64,000 nucleotides of DNA from assembly GCF_041435335.1 (NCBI RefSeq), contig NZ_CP108430.1, forward strand, positions 682,001-746,000. The letters run 5' to 3'. A program made the translations under genes and the position numbers. Shown in pieces: positions 25,025-35,887 of this stretch; within the stretch, counting starts at the first letter, position 1, and every line of letters begins with the position of its first letter. The DNA is from Streptomyces sp. NBC_01283 (GTDB taxonomy: Bacteria > Actinomycetota > Actinomycetes > Streptomycetales > Streptomycetaceae). The notes beneath the pieces are model-generated. The model was not told where the DNA came from and searched no databases. It was given only the letters and a program-made list of their open reading frames with translations.

Positions 25025-25486
25025 CTACAAAGGCTCCCCGTACGCCTTGTGTGCCTCGCGATGCCCGTACGAGGCAAGCGACCAGATCACCAAGATGTCG
25101 AGCGCGATGATGATGGCCGACCACACCGGCTCGTACGGGGTGAAGAAGAAGTTCTCCACGGCGCTGAGTCCCATGACCGTGATGCCGACGGCACGCGCCC
25201 ACGTCCGGCCGCGGAAGAGGCTGAGGCCCGCCGCGAGGACGATGACCCCGGTGATCATCTGCACCCAGCCACGGCCGTTCACGTCGAAGTCGAACGGGTA
25301 GTCGTTCTGTGTTTGGTAGTAGTTGTCGCTGAGGACCGCGGTGAGGCCCGCGATCGCGTGGCAGGCGCCGATGATGACCATCACGCACACGGCGAAGACG
25401 ACTCCGCCCAGAGCGGGCGCGCTGATGCGGGGATCCGGTTCGGGCGTGCCGGATCGGACCTGGCCCCGCGAACTCTGCTCAGCCAT
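25025..25486 (-). CDS. DUF7144-like four-helix membrane protein (copy 1)
   Basis: 153 residues from ATG 25486, preceded by GGAGGAGGT; a frame reaching 25618 would run over that signal. Four membrane helices lie at about residues 25-48, 70-90, 95-112 and 118-138. The blocks DVNGRGWVQMITGVIVLAAG and FFFTPYEPVWSAIIIALDIL are shared in order with the second copy at 41361 (TTWGWIHMLFG; YYPLWSLTLIALD), so the two are paralogues. A probable stress-related integral membrane protein of unknown function. TTCACCC/GGGGATGAG lies about 75 bases upstream. Confidence 0.82.
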   Translation of the reverse strand: MAEQSSRGQVRSGTPEPDPRISAPALGGVVFAVCVMVIIGACHAIAGLTAVLSDNYYQTQNDYPFDFDVNGRGWVQMITGVIVLAAGLSLFRGRTWARAVGITVMGLSAVENFFFTPYEPVWSAIIIALDILVIWSLASYGHREAHKAYGEPL

Positions 25487-25561
25487 GTCGACGACCTCCT
25501 CCTCGGTGAACCCGGTGGACCCGGTGAACCCGGAGCATCCCGCCCTCGCACACCCGGCCGG

Positions 25562-25580
25562 TTCACCCGCAGGGGATGAG
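25562..25580. promoter_or_regulatory. TTCACCC-GCA-GGGGATGAG dyad
   Basis: Imperfect dyad upstream of the first DUF7144-like gene, related to the perfect GTCACCC...GGGTGAC element that precedes the second copy at 41862. Function inferred from recurrence only. Confidence 0.35.
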
Positions 25581-25716
25581 CCCCCGTATCCCGGCGGCGC
25601 CGTCACGTCTGCTGTCACCCGTCTGCCGTCACCCGCTCAAGGTGATGCCGTGAGCGGTGCCGCCGCGAGAATGTCGGTCGAGGGTCGGCCTTCGGTGTGA
25701 CGACAGGAGGGACGCC

Positions 25717-25989
25717 ATGGATGGGGTGCACGCGAGCTCGGGCCCTGGACCGGCCGGGACGCCCCCAGGCGGTGGCGGCTTCGAGATCCGCGTCGGAGGC
25801 AAGATCAGTGACACCTTCAAGTCGGCGTTCGATGAACTGACGGTGGTGCTGCGCCCCGCCGAGACGGTGTTGCTGGGCGCGGGGCTCGACCAGTCCGCCC
25901 TGTACGCGATCCTCGATCGCATCCAGGCGCTCGGCCTTGAGCTCCTCGAGGTACGCCGGCTGCCCGGACCCGCGGGCGACGCGGGTTAG
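25717..25989 (+). CDS. Small conserved hypothetical protein
   Basis: 90 residues from ATG 25717, with GGAGGG 7 bases upstream. After a Gly/Pro-rich start the core reads FEIRVGGKISDTFKSAFDEL, TVLLGAGLDQSALYAILDRI and ALGLELLEVRRLPG: a beta strand, helix, beta strand, helix and final strand, as in small ferredoxin-like folds. I know similar proteins in Streptomyces stress loci but no function. It is divergent from the DUF7144-like gene and is followed by a LuxR-type regulator gene in the same direction. Confidence 0.65.
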   Translation: MDGVHASSGPGPAGTPPGGGGFEIRVGGKISDTFKSAFDELTVVLRPAETVLLGAGLDQSALYAILDRIQALGLELLEVRRLPGPAGDAG

Positions 25990-26035
25990 GCCACCCTCCG
26001 CGAAAACTGGGCCGACAGGCACCTTCCACTGGGTT

Positions 26036-26065
26036 GCATCGCCCCCCACGGTGGAGGGGCGATGC
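26036..26065. promoter_or_regulatory. 30-bp near-perfect dyad before a LuxR gene
   Basis: GCATCGCCCC and GGGGCGATGC are perfect 10-base arms around CCACGGTGGA, whose own halves also nearly pair. It ends about 25 bases before the LuxR-type start at 26090. It may be an operator or a leader hairpin; a terminator of the preceding small gene (stop at 25989) is also possible. Confidence 0.45.
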
Positions 26066-26089
26066 CCAGCGCATGGGGAGGGGAGGGGC

Positions 26090-26548
26090 ATGTCCACAAC
26101 GCTGTACACGCTTCCGGACGGCGGTTCTCAAGGGGAAGGCCGCGTGTCCGTGCTGCAAGGAAGGCTGAGTTCCCTCGGCCATGAGACCGCGCCGGTGGAC
26201 GCGGCCGTGACGACCTGCCTGTTGTGGGTCGCGGGCGTCCTCCTGGAGATCGCCGCGGACGTGGGGGATCCGCGCGGCGCCGGAGCGCTGGCCCATGAGG
26301 CGTCGGCGGTGCTGGCCGAGGTGCCCGCACCGAACGGGAACACCGCCCCTCGGCCAGAACCGCTGACGGGCCGTCAACTGACCGTGCTCCGGCTGCTGCA
26401 GGAGGAGGTGCCACTGCGCCAGATCGCCGACGGGATGTACGTCTCGCACAACACCGTCAAGAGTCACACCCGTGCCGTGTACCGCAAGCTGGGCGCCAGC
26501 TCGCGGGCCGAAGCCGTGCACCGGGCACGGCAACTGGGCCTGGTGTAG
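26090..26548 (+). CDS. Small LuxR-type regulator
   Basis: 152 residues from ATG 26090, with GGGGAGGGG just before it. The N-terminal ~85 residues are helical and carry no receiver domain (no phospho-Asp motif). The C-terminal LuxR helix-turn-helix is complete (LTGRQLTVLRLLQEEVPLRQ, then MYVSHNTVKSHTRAVYRKLG). It is convergent with the large LuxR regulator at 26574, whose DNA-binding domain is strikingly similar (LYLSVNTVKTHLKSVYRKLS), so both may bind related sites. Confidence 0.87.
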   Translation: MSTTLYTLPDGGSQGEGRVSVLQGRLSSLGHETAPVDAAVTTCLLWVAGVLLEIAADVGDPRGAGALAHEASAVLAEVPAPNGNTAPRPEPLTGRQLTVLRLLQEEVPLRQIADGMYVSHNTVKSHTRAVYRKLGASSRAEAVHRARQLGLV

Positions 26549-26573
26549 CGGTCCCACAAGGCGCGTAGGGGGG

Positions 26574-28874
26574 TCACAGCAACTCCAGCTCGCGGGCCCT
26601 GCGCACGGCGGCCGAGCGCCGTGAGACGGAGAGTTTGCGGTACACGCTCTTGAGGTGTGTCTTCACCGTGTTGACCGAGAGGTACAGCTCCTGGGCGATC
26701 TCCTCCGTGGTCATCATCTGCGCCAGCCGGTCCAGTACGTCGCGCTCCCGTGCGCTGAGCCGCTCGGCGGGTGCCGTCGGACCGGTCGGGGGCTCGGACG
26801 CCGCGGCGGGCCCGACCCTCCCCATACGGACGGAGCCGAGCACGGTGGTGCACGCGGGCCCCAGGCTCCGCAACACGGCGCCGGGCAACCGGGACCGGGC
26901 CACCACGTCACCGACCGGGGCTGCCGTGGGGCCACCGGCGCCCTCCGCCAGGCCGATCAGGCCCGCCGCCAGCGAGCCGAAGGCGGAGAGGAACGCGTCG
27001 GGCCTGCCGCTCAGCGCGGCTTCGCTCCTGGCGAGTGTGCGACGGGCTCGGCGGGGCTCGCCACGGGCGAGTTCCACCCAGGCCCGCACGAGGTGCAGGG
27101 CGGCCGACGAGGGCTCGGCCGTGGTCCAGGAGGGCAGGGGCGGCTGGGTGGCCAGGGTGGCGAGTTCATCGGCGGCCCTGAAGCGCCCGCGCAGCGCGTC
27201 CAGGAGCGCGAGCTCGACCAGGCAGTCGCGGCGCAGGGTGCCGTTGGCGGCGGCACCGGCGGCCTTGAGTCCTCCGGTCAGGGAGGCCTCGGCCGCCTTG
27301 AGGTTCCCGGCCCGCAGTTCGCTGCTGCCGCGGATGGCCAGGGTGAGGGCGAGGATCTCGGGGCTCTGCACCAACAGGGCGTGCGGCAGCTGCAGTCCGG
27401 CCGCCTCCGCGTCGGCCGCCGCGGTCCGTGCGGCCTTCGGATCACGGGAGCGCAGCCGTTCCATGCGGATCACGGCGTGGGCCATGCGGCATCGTGCCTC
27501 GCGACCGTTGTCCTCCGGCGGAAGACAGCCGATCAGCCGTGCGGAGAGCTCCAGGTGCCGGGCACACGTCGCGTCGTCGCCGCGGGCCTGGGCGACGGCC
27601 GCCGCGAGCAGGACGGGTTCGGGCTCGTCCGCCGGCGCGTCGTCGGGCAGGTGACGCACCACCTCGACGGGCAGCCGCGTCTTGGCTAGGCCCAGGACCT
27701 GGCCGATCGCGAGGCGGTGCACGATCAGGCGAGCGGCCTGGTCCCAGTCGTCCACGGCGAGCAGGTGCCGTACCGCGTCGACGAGCAGGCCGTGCTCGCC
27801 GAGCCAGGCGGCCGCCTGGCGATGCAGGGAGGCCTCGAGCCCGGGTGCCTCGTGGCGCAGACACATCCGCAGCACGTCGGCGAACATCTGGTGGCAGCGG
27901 TACCAGCCCTGCCCGATGGGGCGCAGGAACGAGTTCTCCCGTACGAGGACCGCGAAGTGCCGTCCTGCCTCCTCGCCGGAGAGTTCCACGGCCAGTTCCG
28001 CGTTCACGCTGTCCAGCAGACTGGTCATGAGTAGCAGCCGGCGCATGCCCGCCGACTGCGCGTCGAGCACCTCCTCGACGAGGTAGCTGGCGATCGCCTC
28101 GTCGTCACCGGCGAACTGCGCCACGAACCGGTCGGGTTCACGGCTCTTCTCCATCGACATGGCGGCGAGCCGCAGCCCCGCGGCCCAGCCCTCCGTGCGC
28201 CGCCGCAGTGTGCTCACCGTCTGCTTGGGCACGTCGATCCCGTGCTGGGCGAGCAGTTCCGCCGTTTCCCGGTCGTCGAACGCGAGGTCGGCGGTGCGCA
28301 GTTCGGTGACGTCGCTGGTGAGCCGTCCGCGGCGCAGATGCAGGGGCGGGTCGCGGCGCGCGAGCACCACCATGCGCAGTACGCCGGGGGTGTGCCGCAG
28401 GAGGGTGGTGACCCCTTCCGCGATCGGCGAGCTGGGCGCGGGGTGGAAGTCGTCAAGGACGAGCACCACCGGTTCGACGTGCTCGTTCAGACCGGCGGCG
28501 AGCGCCGCGACGAGCAGCGGCAGGTCGTCCGACGTGACGGGTTCCGCCAGTTCCACGCCGGCCGAGCGCAGCGCGTGGGTCACCCGCTGCCAGAACACGG
28601 CGGGCTGTTCCGCCTGGCCGTCGCAGGTGACCCAGGCGAGCGGCCCCGGCAGCCGCCGGGTGTGCGCCCATTCCACGGCGAGCGCGGTCTTGCCCGCGCC
28701 CACCGGCCCGACGACCACGGTCACCGAGCCCAGAACGCCTCGGGCCAGTCGGTCCGTCAGCCGGGGCCTCGGGACGAGCCAGCCCGGCAAGGGGGGCGCC
28801 GTTCCGGCTGACTCGCGGTCAGGACCAGTGTCCCGGGTGCGGCTGTCCTGCGTACGGCGTGCTCCCTCGGTCAT
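26574..28874 (-). CDS. Large ATP-binding LuxR regulator (MalT-like, LAL type)
   Basis: 766 residues from ATG 28874, behind GGGAGGTG; a frame to 28946 covers that signal. The architecture is MalT-like: Walker A GPVGAGKTALAVEW at about residue 50, Walker B VLVLDDFH, a long helical/TPR-like middle rich in Ala and Leu, and a C-terminal LuxR helix-turn-helix (LSARERDVLDRLAQMMTTEE ... VNTVKTHLKSVYRKL). Such STAND regulators bind ATP and an inducer and then activate transcription. The ligand is unknown. A TCACCCGGGTGA dyad lies about 90 bases upstream. Confidence 0.92.
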   Translation of the reverse strand: MTEGARRTQDSRTRDTGPDRESAGTAPPLPGWLVPRPRLTDRLARGVLGSVTVVVGPVGAGKTALAVEWAHTRRLPGPLAWVTCDGQAEQPAVFWQRVTHALRSAGVELAEPVTSDDLPLLVAALAAGLNEHVEPVVLVLDDFHPAPSSPIAEGVTTLLRHTPGVLRMVVLARRDPPLHLRRGRLTSDVTELRTADLAFDDRETAELLAQHGIDVPKQTVSTLRRRTEGWAAGLRLAAMSMEKSREPDRFVAQFAGDDEAIASYLVEEVLDAQSAGMRRLLLMTSLLDSVNAELAVELSGEEAGRHFAVLVRENSFLRPIGQGWYRCHQMFADVLRMCLRHEAPGLEASLHRQAAAWLGEHGLLVDAVRHLLAVDDWDQAARLIVHRLAIGQVLGLAKTRLPVEVVRHLPDDAPADEPEPVLLAAAVAQARGDDATCARHLELSARLIGCLPPEDNGREARCRMAHAVIRMERLRSRDPKAARTAAADAEAAGLQLPHALLVQSPEILALTLAIRGSSELRAGNLKAAEASLTGGLKAAGAAANGTLRRDCLVELALLDALRGRFRAADELATLATQPPLPSWTTAEPSSAALHLVRAWVELARGEPRRARRTLARSEAALSGRPDAFLSAFGSLAAGLIGLAEGAGGPTAAPVGDVVARSRLPGAVLRSLGPACTTVLGSVRMGRVGPAAASEPPTGPTAPAERLSARERDVLDRLAQMMTTEEIAQELYLSVNTVKTHLKSVYRKLSVSRRSAAVRRARELELL

Positions 28875-28961
28875 GCGCAGCACCTCCCTCGGAACGAGCT
28901 GACGTGTCGCAGGGCAAGTGTGGGGCCGGGCACGCAACCGGAACACGCAGCGCGCGCCATC

Positions 28962-28973
28962 TCACCCGGGTGA
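28962..28973. promoter_or_regulatory. TCACCCGGGTGA dyad before the MalT-like gene
   Basis: A perfect 12-bp palindrome in the region between the DUF1269 gene and the MalT-like gene, both read to the left. It belongs to the group of TCACCC/GGGTGA elements in this block. Confidence 0.4.
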
Positions 28974-29035
28974 AGTTCCCGGGCGAAACGACGCGCGCCG
29001 AGGGTGTGCGCGATGCGGGACGTCAAGCGCCCCGG

Positions 29036-29521
29036 CTACGTCCCTTGCAGGGCCGCCACCAGTTCTTCTTCCCGGTCTTTGGTCAGCGAGGTGCGGATCA
29101 CGCTGGGGTTGAAGGGGCGTACCGCTTCTCGTACCCGGTCGGGTGTCGAGCGCCGCACGAGGGCGAAGACGGCGGCCCGGCCCGGTTCGAGGGTGCCCGC
29201 GACCTCCTTGACGAACGCGTCGTTGATGCCGATGTCGGTGAGCTTGCCCGCCATGGCGCCGGTGGCGGCACCCACCGCGGCGCCGAACACCGGCATCAGG
29301 AAGAGCAGCCCGAACAGGGAGCCCCACAGGGCGCCGCCTGCCGCGCCGGTGGCCTTGGTGTTGTAGGTCTGACGCACATGGATCTTGCCGTCCATGGTGC
29401 GCCAGGCGAGTGCGGCGTCCTCCAGGTCGAGCAGTTCCTGGCGGGACAGTTCCTTCGCGAGGCGCAGGACTCCTTCCGCCTTCTCCTTGTCCGTGAATCC
29501 CAGTACGACGAGATCGGCCAT
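29036..29521 (-). CDS. DUF1269-family membrane protein
   Basis: 161 residues. A two-stranded cytoplasmic part (MADLVVLGFTDKEKAEGVLR, then LEDAALAWRTMDGKIHVRQ) is followed by a Gly/Ala membrane hairpin (GALWGSLFGLLFLMPVFGAA) and a C-terminal alpha/beta part. This is the DUF1269 layout; such proteins occur in stress and acid-resistance loci, function unknown. Its ATG overlaps the TGA of the preceding gene by one base (TGATGG), so translation is coupled with the DUF6325-like protein. Confidence 0.87.
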   Translation of the reverse strand: MADLVVLGFTDKEKAEGVLRLAKELSRQELLDLEDAALAWRTMDGKIHVRQTYNTKATGAAGGALWGSLFGLLFLMPVFGAAVGAATGAMAGKLTDIGINDAFVKEVAGTLEPGRAAVFALVRRSTPDRVREAVRPFNPSVIRTSLTKDREEELVAALQGT

Positions 29522-30075
29522 CAGGTCCTCCTCCGTGTGTTGCGGGGCGCCGGGTCCGCGTCTGATCCGGGTACGACCGGTTCGCCCAGGCGTTGTGCCG
29601 CTGCCGCGAGTTCGGCGACGACTGGTTCGAGTGCCTCTTCTGTGAGGAAGCCCTCCGCGACGGGCACTCCACCTGCGTCACGGATCGCTTTGCGCAAGAA
29701 CTTCGCCCATACGTGCTCGAGCAGGACGACGGCCGTCGCGGTGTTCGGGTCGAGGGACTCGGCCATCTCCCGGATCTCGTCCAGACTCAGTCCGAAGGCG
29801 TTGCCCTCGACGAGGCTCGGGTACGTGGTCTGTGCGGCCTGGATCCGCTCCCCCGGGATGCCGAGCAGGGCGGCGACGGTCTCGCCCATCCCCTCTGCCT
29901 GGAAGTCGAGGCTGAACAGATCGCCGCTGGGCTCTTTGCTGACGAAGAGCATGTCGAGGACGCGGATCTGCCCGTTCGCCTCGAGGATCGCCAGCTCCTC
30001 GATGATCCGGCCCTCGAACTTGGCGTCCTGGCCGAACTCGACCGTCAGGAGTTGTACCGGTCCGATCCCCACCAT
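29521..30075 (-). CDS. DUF6325-like stress-associated protein
   Basis: 184 residues from ATG 30075, behind GAGGGAGGG; the longer frame to 30120 adds residues without a ribosome site. The opening GIGPVQLLTVEFGQ and QIRVLDMLFVSKEPSGDL match the DUF6325 family, and the end forms two helices (ALEPVVAELAAAAQRLG). It is a soluble, mixed alpha/beta protein of unknown activity. Together with the overlapping DUF1269 gene it forms a two-gene operon, a pairing often seen in actinobacterial stress loci. A perfect 11-bp inverted repeat lies 55 bases upstream. Confidence 0.75.
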   Translation of the reverse strand: MVGIGPVQLLTVEFGQDAKFEGRIIEELAILEANGQIRVLDMLFVSKEPSGDLFSLDFQAEGMGETVAALLGIPGERIQAAQTTYPSLVEGNAFGLSLDEIREMAESLDPNTATAVVLLEHVWAKFLRKAIRDAGGVPVAEGFLTEEALEPVVAELAAAAQRLGEPVVPGSDADPAPRNTRRRT

Positions 30076-30130
30076 GATCCCTCCCTCTGGCGGAACGTCC
30101 GCCGTCACGGCCGTCATCACAGCGGCGGAT

Positions 30131-30159
30131 CACCTGCGGCGCTTCACCCGCCGCAGGTG
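30131..30159. promoter_or_regulatory. Perfect 11-bp inverted repeat between divergent genes
   Basis: CACCTGCGGCG and CGCCGCAGGTG are exact complements around CTTCACC. The element lies midway between the DUF6325-like start (30075) and the coiled-coil membrane-protein start (30211), so it may control both. It contains the TCACC/GGTGA edges seen in the other dyads of the block. Confidence 0.5.
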
Positions 30160-30210
30160 AGCAACGCGCGAGGCGGCGCGGCGACGCTGGCCGACGGAGG
30201 TGCGACGCCC

Positions 30211-31644
30211 ATGAGCCATGAACACACGCCGGGCCAGGAAGACGGTGTGCTCTCCCGGGACACCGCCACCGAGTCCGAAGTAGCCCGCCTGCGCGCCGAG
30301 GTCGAAGAACTGCGGGACCGTGCCGGCACCGAGCGGCGGCGCCATGCCCGCCTGCTGTCGCTCCGGCGGGTCCTCGCGGCCTTGCTGATCGCCGTGGTCG
30401 CCATCGTCTCGGTCACCTCGGTCGTCGGGGTGTGGGGGTCGCGGACCACCCTGAACACGGACCGCTGGATCGCCACGGTGGGGCCGCTGCCGGAGGATCC
30501 CAAGGTGAACGCCGCCGTCTCCACGTACCTGGCGGACCAGATCTTCGATCAACTGGACGTCAGGGATCGGCTGTCCGAGGCACTCCCGCCCCGGGCCTCC
30601 TTCCTGGCGGCGCCGGTCACGGGAGCCGTCCACGACTTCATGCGGGACTCCATCTCGAAGCTCATCGCGACGGATCAGTTCCAGGACCTGTGGCGTGCGA
30701 CGAACGAGCGCGCGCACCGGCGAATCGTCGCGGTGCTTGAGAAGCGCAACGAGAACGTGCAGGTGAAGGGCGACACGGTGACGCTGAACCTGCTGCCGAT
30801 GGTCAACAACCTGCTGACGAACCTGGAGCAGCAACTGCCGTCCATGTTCGGCAAGAAGCTCGATCTGCCGGCCCTGTCCTCCGGCGAGGTCCCGCCGGGT
30901 CTGCACGCGCGCATCGAGAAGGCGCTGGGGGTGAGCCTGCCCGACAGCTTCGGGCAGATCCGGCTGTACAACCGGAACGAACTCGGCCAGCTCCAGGACG
31001 CCGTCGTGCTGTTCAAAAAGGCCGTGGTCGGACTACTGATCGCCGTTCCGGTCCTGCTCGGCCTGGCCCTGTGGGTCTCCCCCAACCGCCGGCGCACCCT
31101 GCTCCAGCTGGGCCTGTGGCTGGTGGTGACGGTCACCGTACTGTCGAGCGTGCTGCGTGCCGTGCGGGACCAGCTGCTGGGCCAGGTGCCGTCCGGTGTC
31201 TACCGCGACGGACTGGCCGCGGCCCTGTGGACCGTCTTCACCACCCTGCGCGAACGCGGCGACCAGTTGCTGTGGCTCGGTGTCGGCATCGCGGTGCTGG
31301 CCTATCTGGTCGGGCCGGGGCGGCTGCCGACGGCCCTGCGCCGGTACGCGGCCCAGGGAGCGCGGGCCACCGGCCACTTCGCGGCCAGGGCAGGAGAGCG
31401 CCTCACCCATGACTCCCCCGTGCGGCCGTGGCTGACCCGTCACGCCGATGTGCTGCGCGTGTCCGGGCTCGTCGTCGCCGCCCTGATCGCCCTGCTCCTC
31501 TCGTCGTGGACCGCGCTGCTCGTGATCGCCTGTGCGCTCGCCGCGTACGAGATCGCGATCACGCTGCTCGCCAGAAACGGGGGCTCACCCCCGGCAGGTG
31601 AGGCCGGTCCGCGGGCGCCCGCGAAGACTGGGGCTTCCGGCTGA
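30211..31644 (+). CDS. Membrane protein with N-terminal coiled coil
   Basis: 477 residues from ATG 30211, with GGAGGTG upstream. A short coiled coil (residues ~20-46, EVARLRAEVEELRDRAG) precedes a first membrane helix (54-76), a 200-residue outside domain (DRWIATVGPLPEDPKVNAAV; IFDQLDVRDRLSEALPP) and about four further helices in the second half. The outside domain recurs in actinobacterial hypothetical proteins, but I know no function. The gene is divergent from the DUF6325/DUF1269 operon and ends 21 bases before the glycosidase gene, so it may head that operon. Confidence 0.75.
   Translation: MSHEHTPGQEDGVLSRDTATESEVARLRAEVEELRDRAGTERRRHARLLSLRRVLAALLIAVVAIVSVTSVVGVWGSRTTLNTDRWIATVGPLPEDPKVNAAVSTYLADQIFDQLDVRDRLSEALPPRASFLAAPVTGAVHDFMRDSISKLIATDQFQDLWRATNERAHRRIVAVLEKRNENVQVKGDTVTLNLLPMVNNLLTNLEQQLPSMFGKKLDLPALSSGEVPPGLHARIEKALGVSLPDSFGQIRLYNRNELGQLQDAVVLFKKAVVGLLIAVPVLLGLALWVSPNRRRTLLQLGLWLVVTVTVLSSVLRAVRDQLLGQVPSGVYRDGLAAALWTVFTTLRERGDQLLWLGVGIAVLAYLVGPGRLPTALRRYAAQGARATGHFAARAGERLTHDSPVRPWLTRHADVLRVSGLVVAALIALLLSSWTALLVIACALAAYEIAITLLARNGGSPPAGEAGPRAPAKTGASG
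31584..31602. promoter_or_regulatory. CTCACC...GGTGAG dyad before the glycosidase gene
   Basis: CTCACC-CCCGGCA-GGTGAG lies inside the 3' end of the preceding coding sequence, about 65 bases before the glycosidase start. It resembles other dyads of the block but could be chance in GC-rich coding DNA. Confidence 0.25.
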
Positions 31645-31665
31645 CCAAGGGCAGGGAGACGCGGC

Positions 31666-34361
<2,696 letters not shown>

Positions 34362-34365
<4 letters not shown>

Positions 34366-35858
34366 CCGCACTGCCCGCACAGCCCGTCGTCTACGAGGTC
34401 AACACCCGTGTGTGGCTGCGGGAGATCGCGCTCCGCACCGGTCGCCCGACCGGACTCGGGGACGTGCCGAAAGACGTGTGGGACGAGATCACGCCCTCGG
34501 GTGTCGACGCCGTATGGCTGATGGGTGTCTGGGAGCGCAGCCCCCAGGGCCGCGCCATCGCCCTGGAGAACCCGCAGCTGCGGACCGCGTTCAGCACGGC
34601 CGTGCCGGACGCGTCCGACGAGGACATCGCCGGATCGCCGTACTGCATCCGCCGCTACGAGGTCGACGCGGCGCTCGGCGGCGCCGCGGGGCTCGTCACT
34701 GCCCGGACCGAACTCGACCGGCGGGGCGTGGGACTGCTGCTCGACTACGTGCCCAACCACGTGGCGCCGGACAGCCCCTGGGCGGGCGAGCATCCCGAGT
34801 ACTTCGTGCGCGGCGACACGGAGGACCTCCGGCGGGATCCGGCCGGTTTCCTCGACACCGGGCGGGCCGTCCTGGCCCGTGGCCGCGACCCGTTCTTCCC
34901 GCCCTGGCCGGACGTGGTGCAACTGAACGCCTTCGCACCGGAGTTGCGCCGGGCGACCGCACATCTCCTGGGCCACATCGGCCGGTTCTGTGACGGGCTG
35001 CGCTGCGACATGGCCATGCTGCTGATGAACGACGTCTTCGCGCGGACGTGGGGCGAGCGGGTGGGGCCGGCGCCCGCCGAGGACTTCTGGCCCGAGGTGG
35101 TGTCCGAGGTCCGCCGGGAGCACCCCCGGCTGATCTTCGCGGCCGAGGCGTACTGGGACCTCGAATGGGCCCTGCAGCAGCAGGGGTTCGACTTCTGCTA
35201 CGACAAGCGCCTCTACGACCGGCTGCTCAACGAGAGCCCCGAGGCCGTCCGGGGGCATCTGCGCGCCGACGAGGAGTATCAGCGCCGGCTCGTGCGTTTC
35301 CTGGAGAACCACGACGAGCCACGGGCCGCGCGGACGCTGGACCCGGCCAAGGAGCGGGCCGCGGCCACGCTGATCGCTACCCTGCCCGGTGCCACGCTGT
35401 GGCACGAGGGACAGTTCACCGGACGCCGCGTCCATCTTCCGGTGTTCCTGGACCGGCGCCCCGAGGAGCCCGCCGACGCGCCCCTGCGGTCCTTCCACGA
35501 ACGGCTGCTGTCGAGCGTGCACGGCAGCGGGATGCGCACGGGCCGCTGGCAGCTCCTGGACTGCGAGGGCTGGTCCGACAACGCATCCGGCCGCGATCTC
35601 ATCGCCTCGTGCTGGACCGGCCCCGCGGGCCGGTTCCTGACCGTGGTGAACCTCTCCGCGCATCCGGCGCAGGCACGCGTACGGCTGCCGTGGACCGAGC
35701 TGCTCGGCCCGGACACCTGGGAGCTGCTCGACGTGCTCGGCTCCGGGCGGTACGAGCGCCGGGGGGCGGATCTGCTGGAGAGCGGTCTGTACGTCGATCT
35801 GCCGCCCTGGGGATCGCATGTGCTGTCCGTCGTGAGCGGATCACCTGCCGTGTCCTGA
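34362..35858 (+). CDS. GH13 alpha-amylase-family glycosidase
   Basis: 498 residues, overlapping the preceding gene by ATGA, so the two are translationally coupled. GH13 motifs are all present: DYVPNH at 128-133, the RCD nucleophile motif with Asp216, the acid/base Glu262 in FAAEAYWD, and ENHDEP with His317-Asp318. It lacks a signal peptide and starch-binding domains. The catalytic barrel is shorter than in starch amylases, which suggests action on small intracellular alpha-glucosides or a trehalose- or glycogen-related substrate. Pairing with the GH63-like enzyme implies a common substrate pool. Confidence 0.92.
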
Positions 35859-35887
35859 CCGTGTCCGCCCGCCCCTGAATACGCCGC

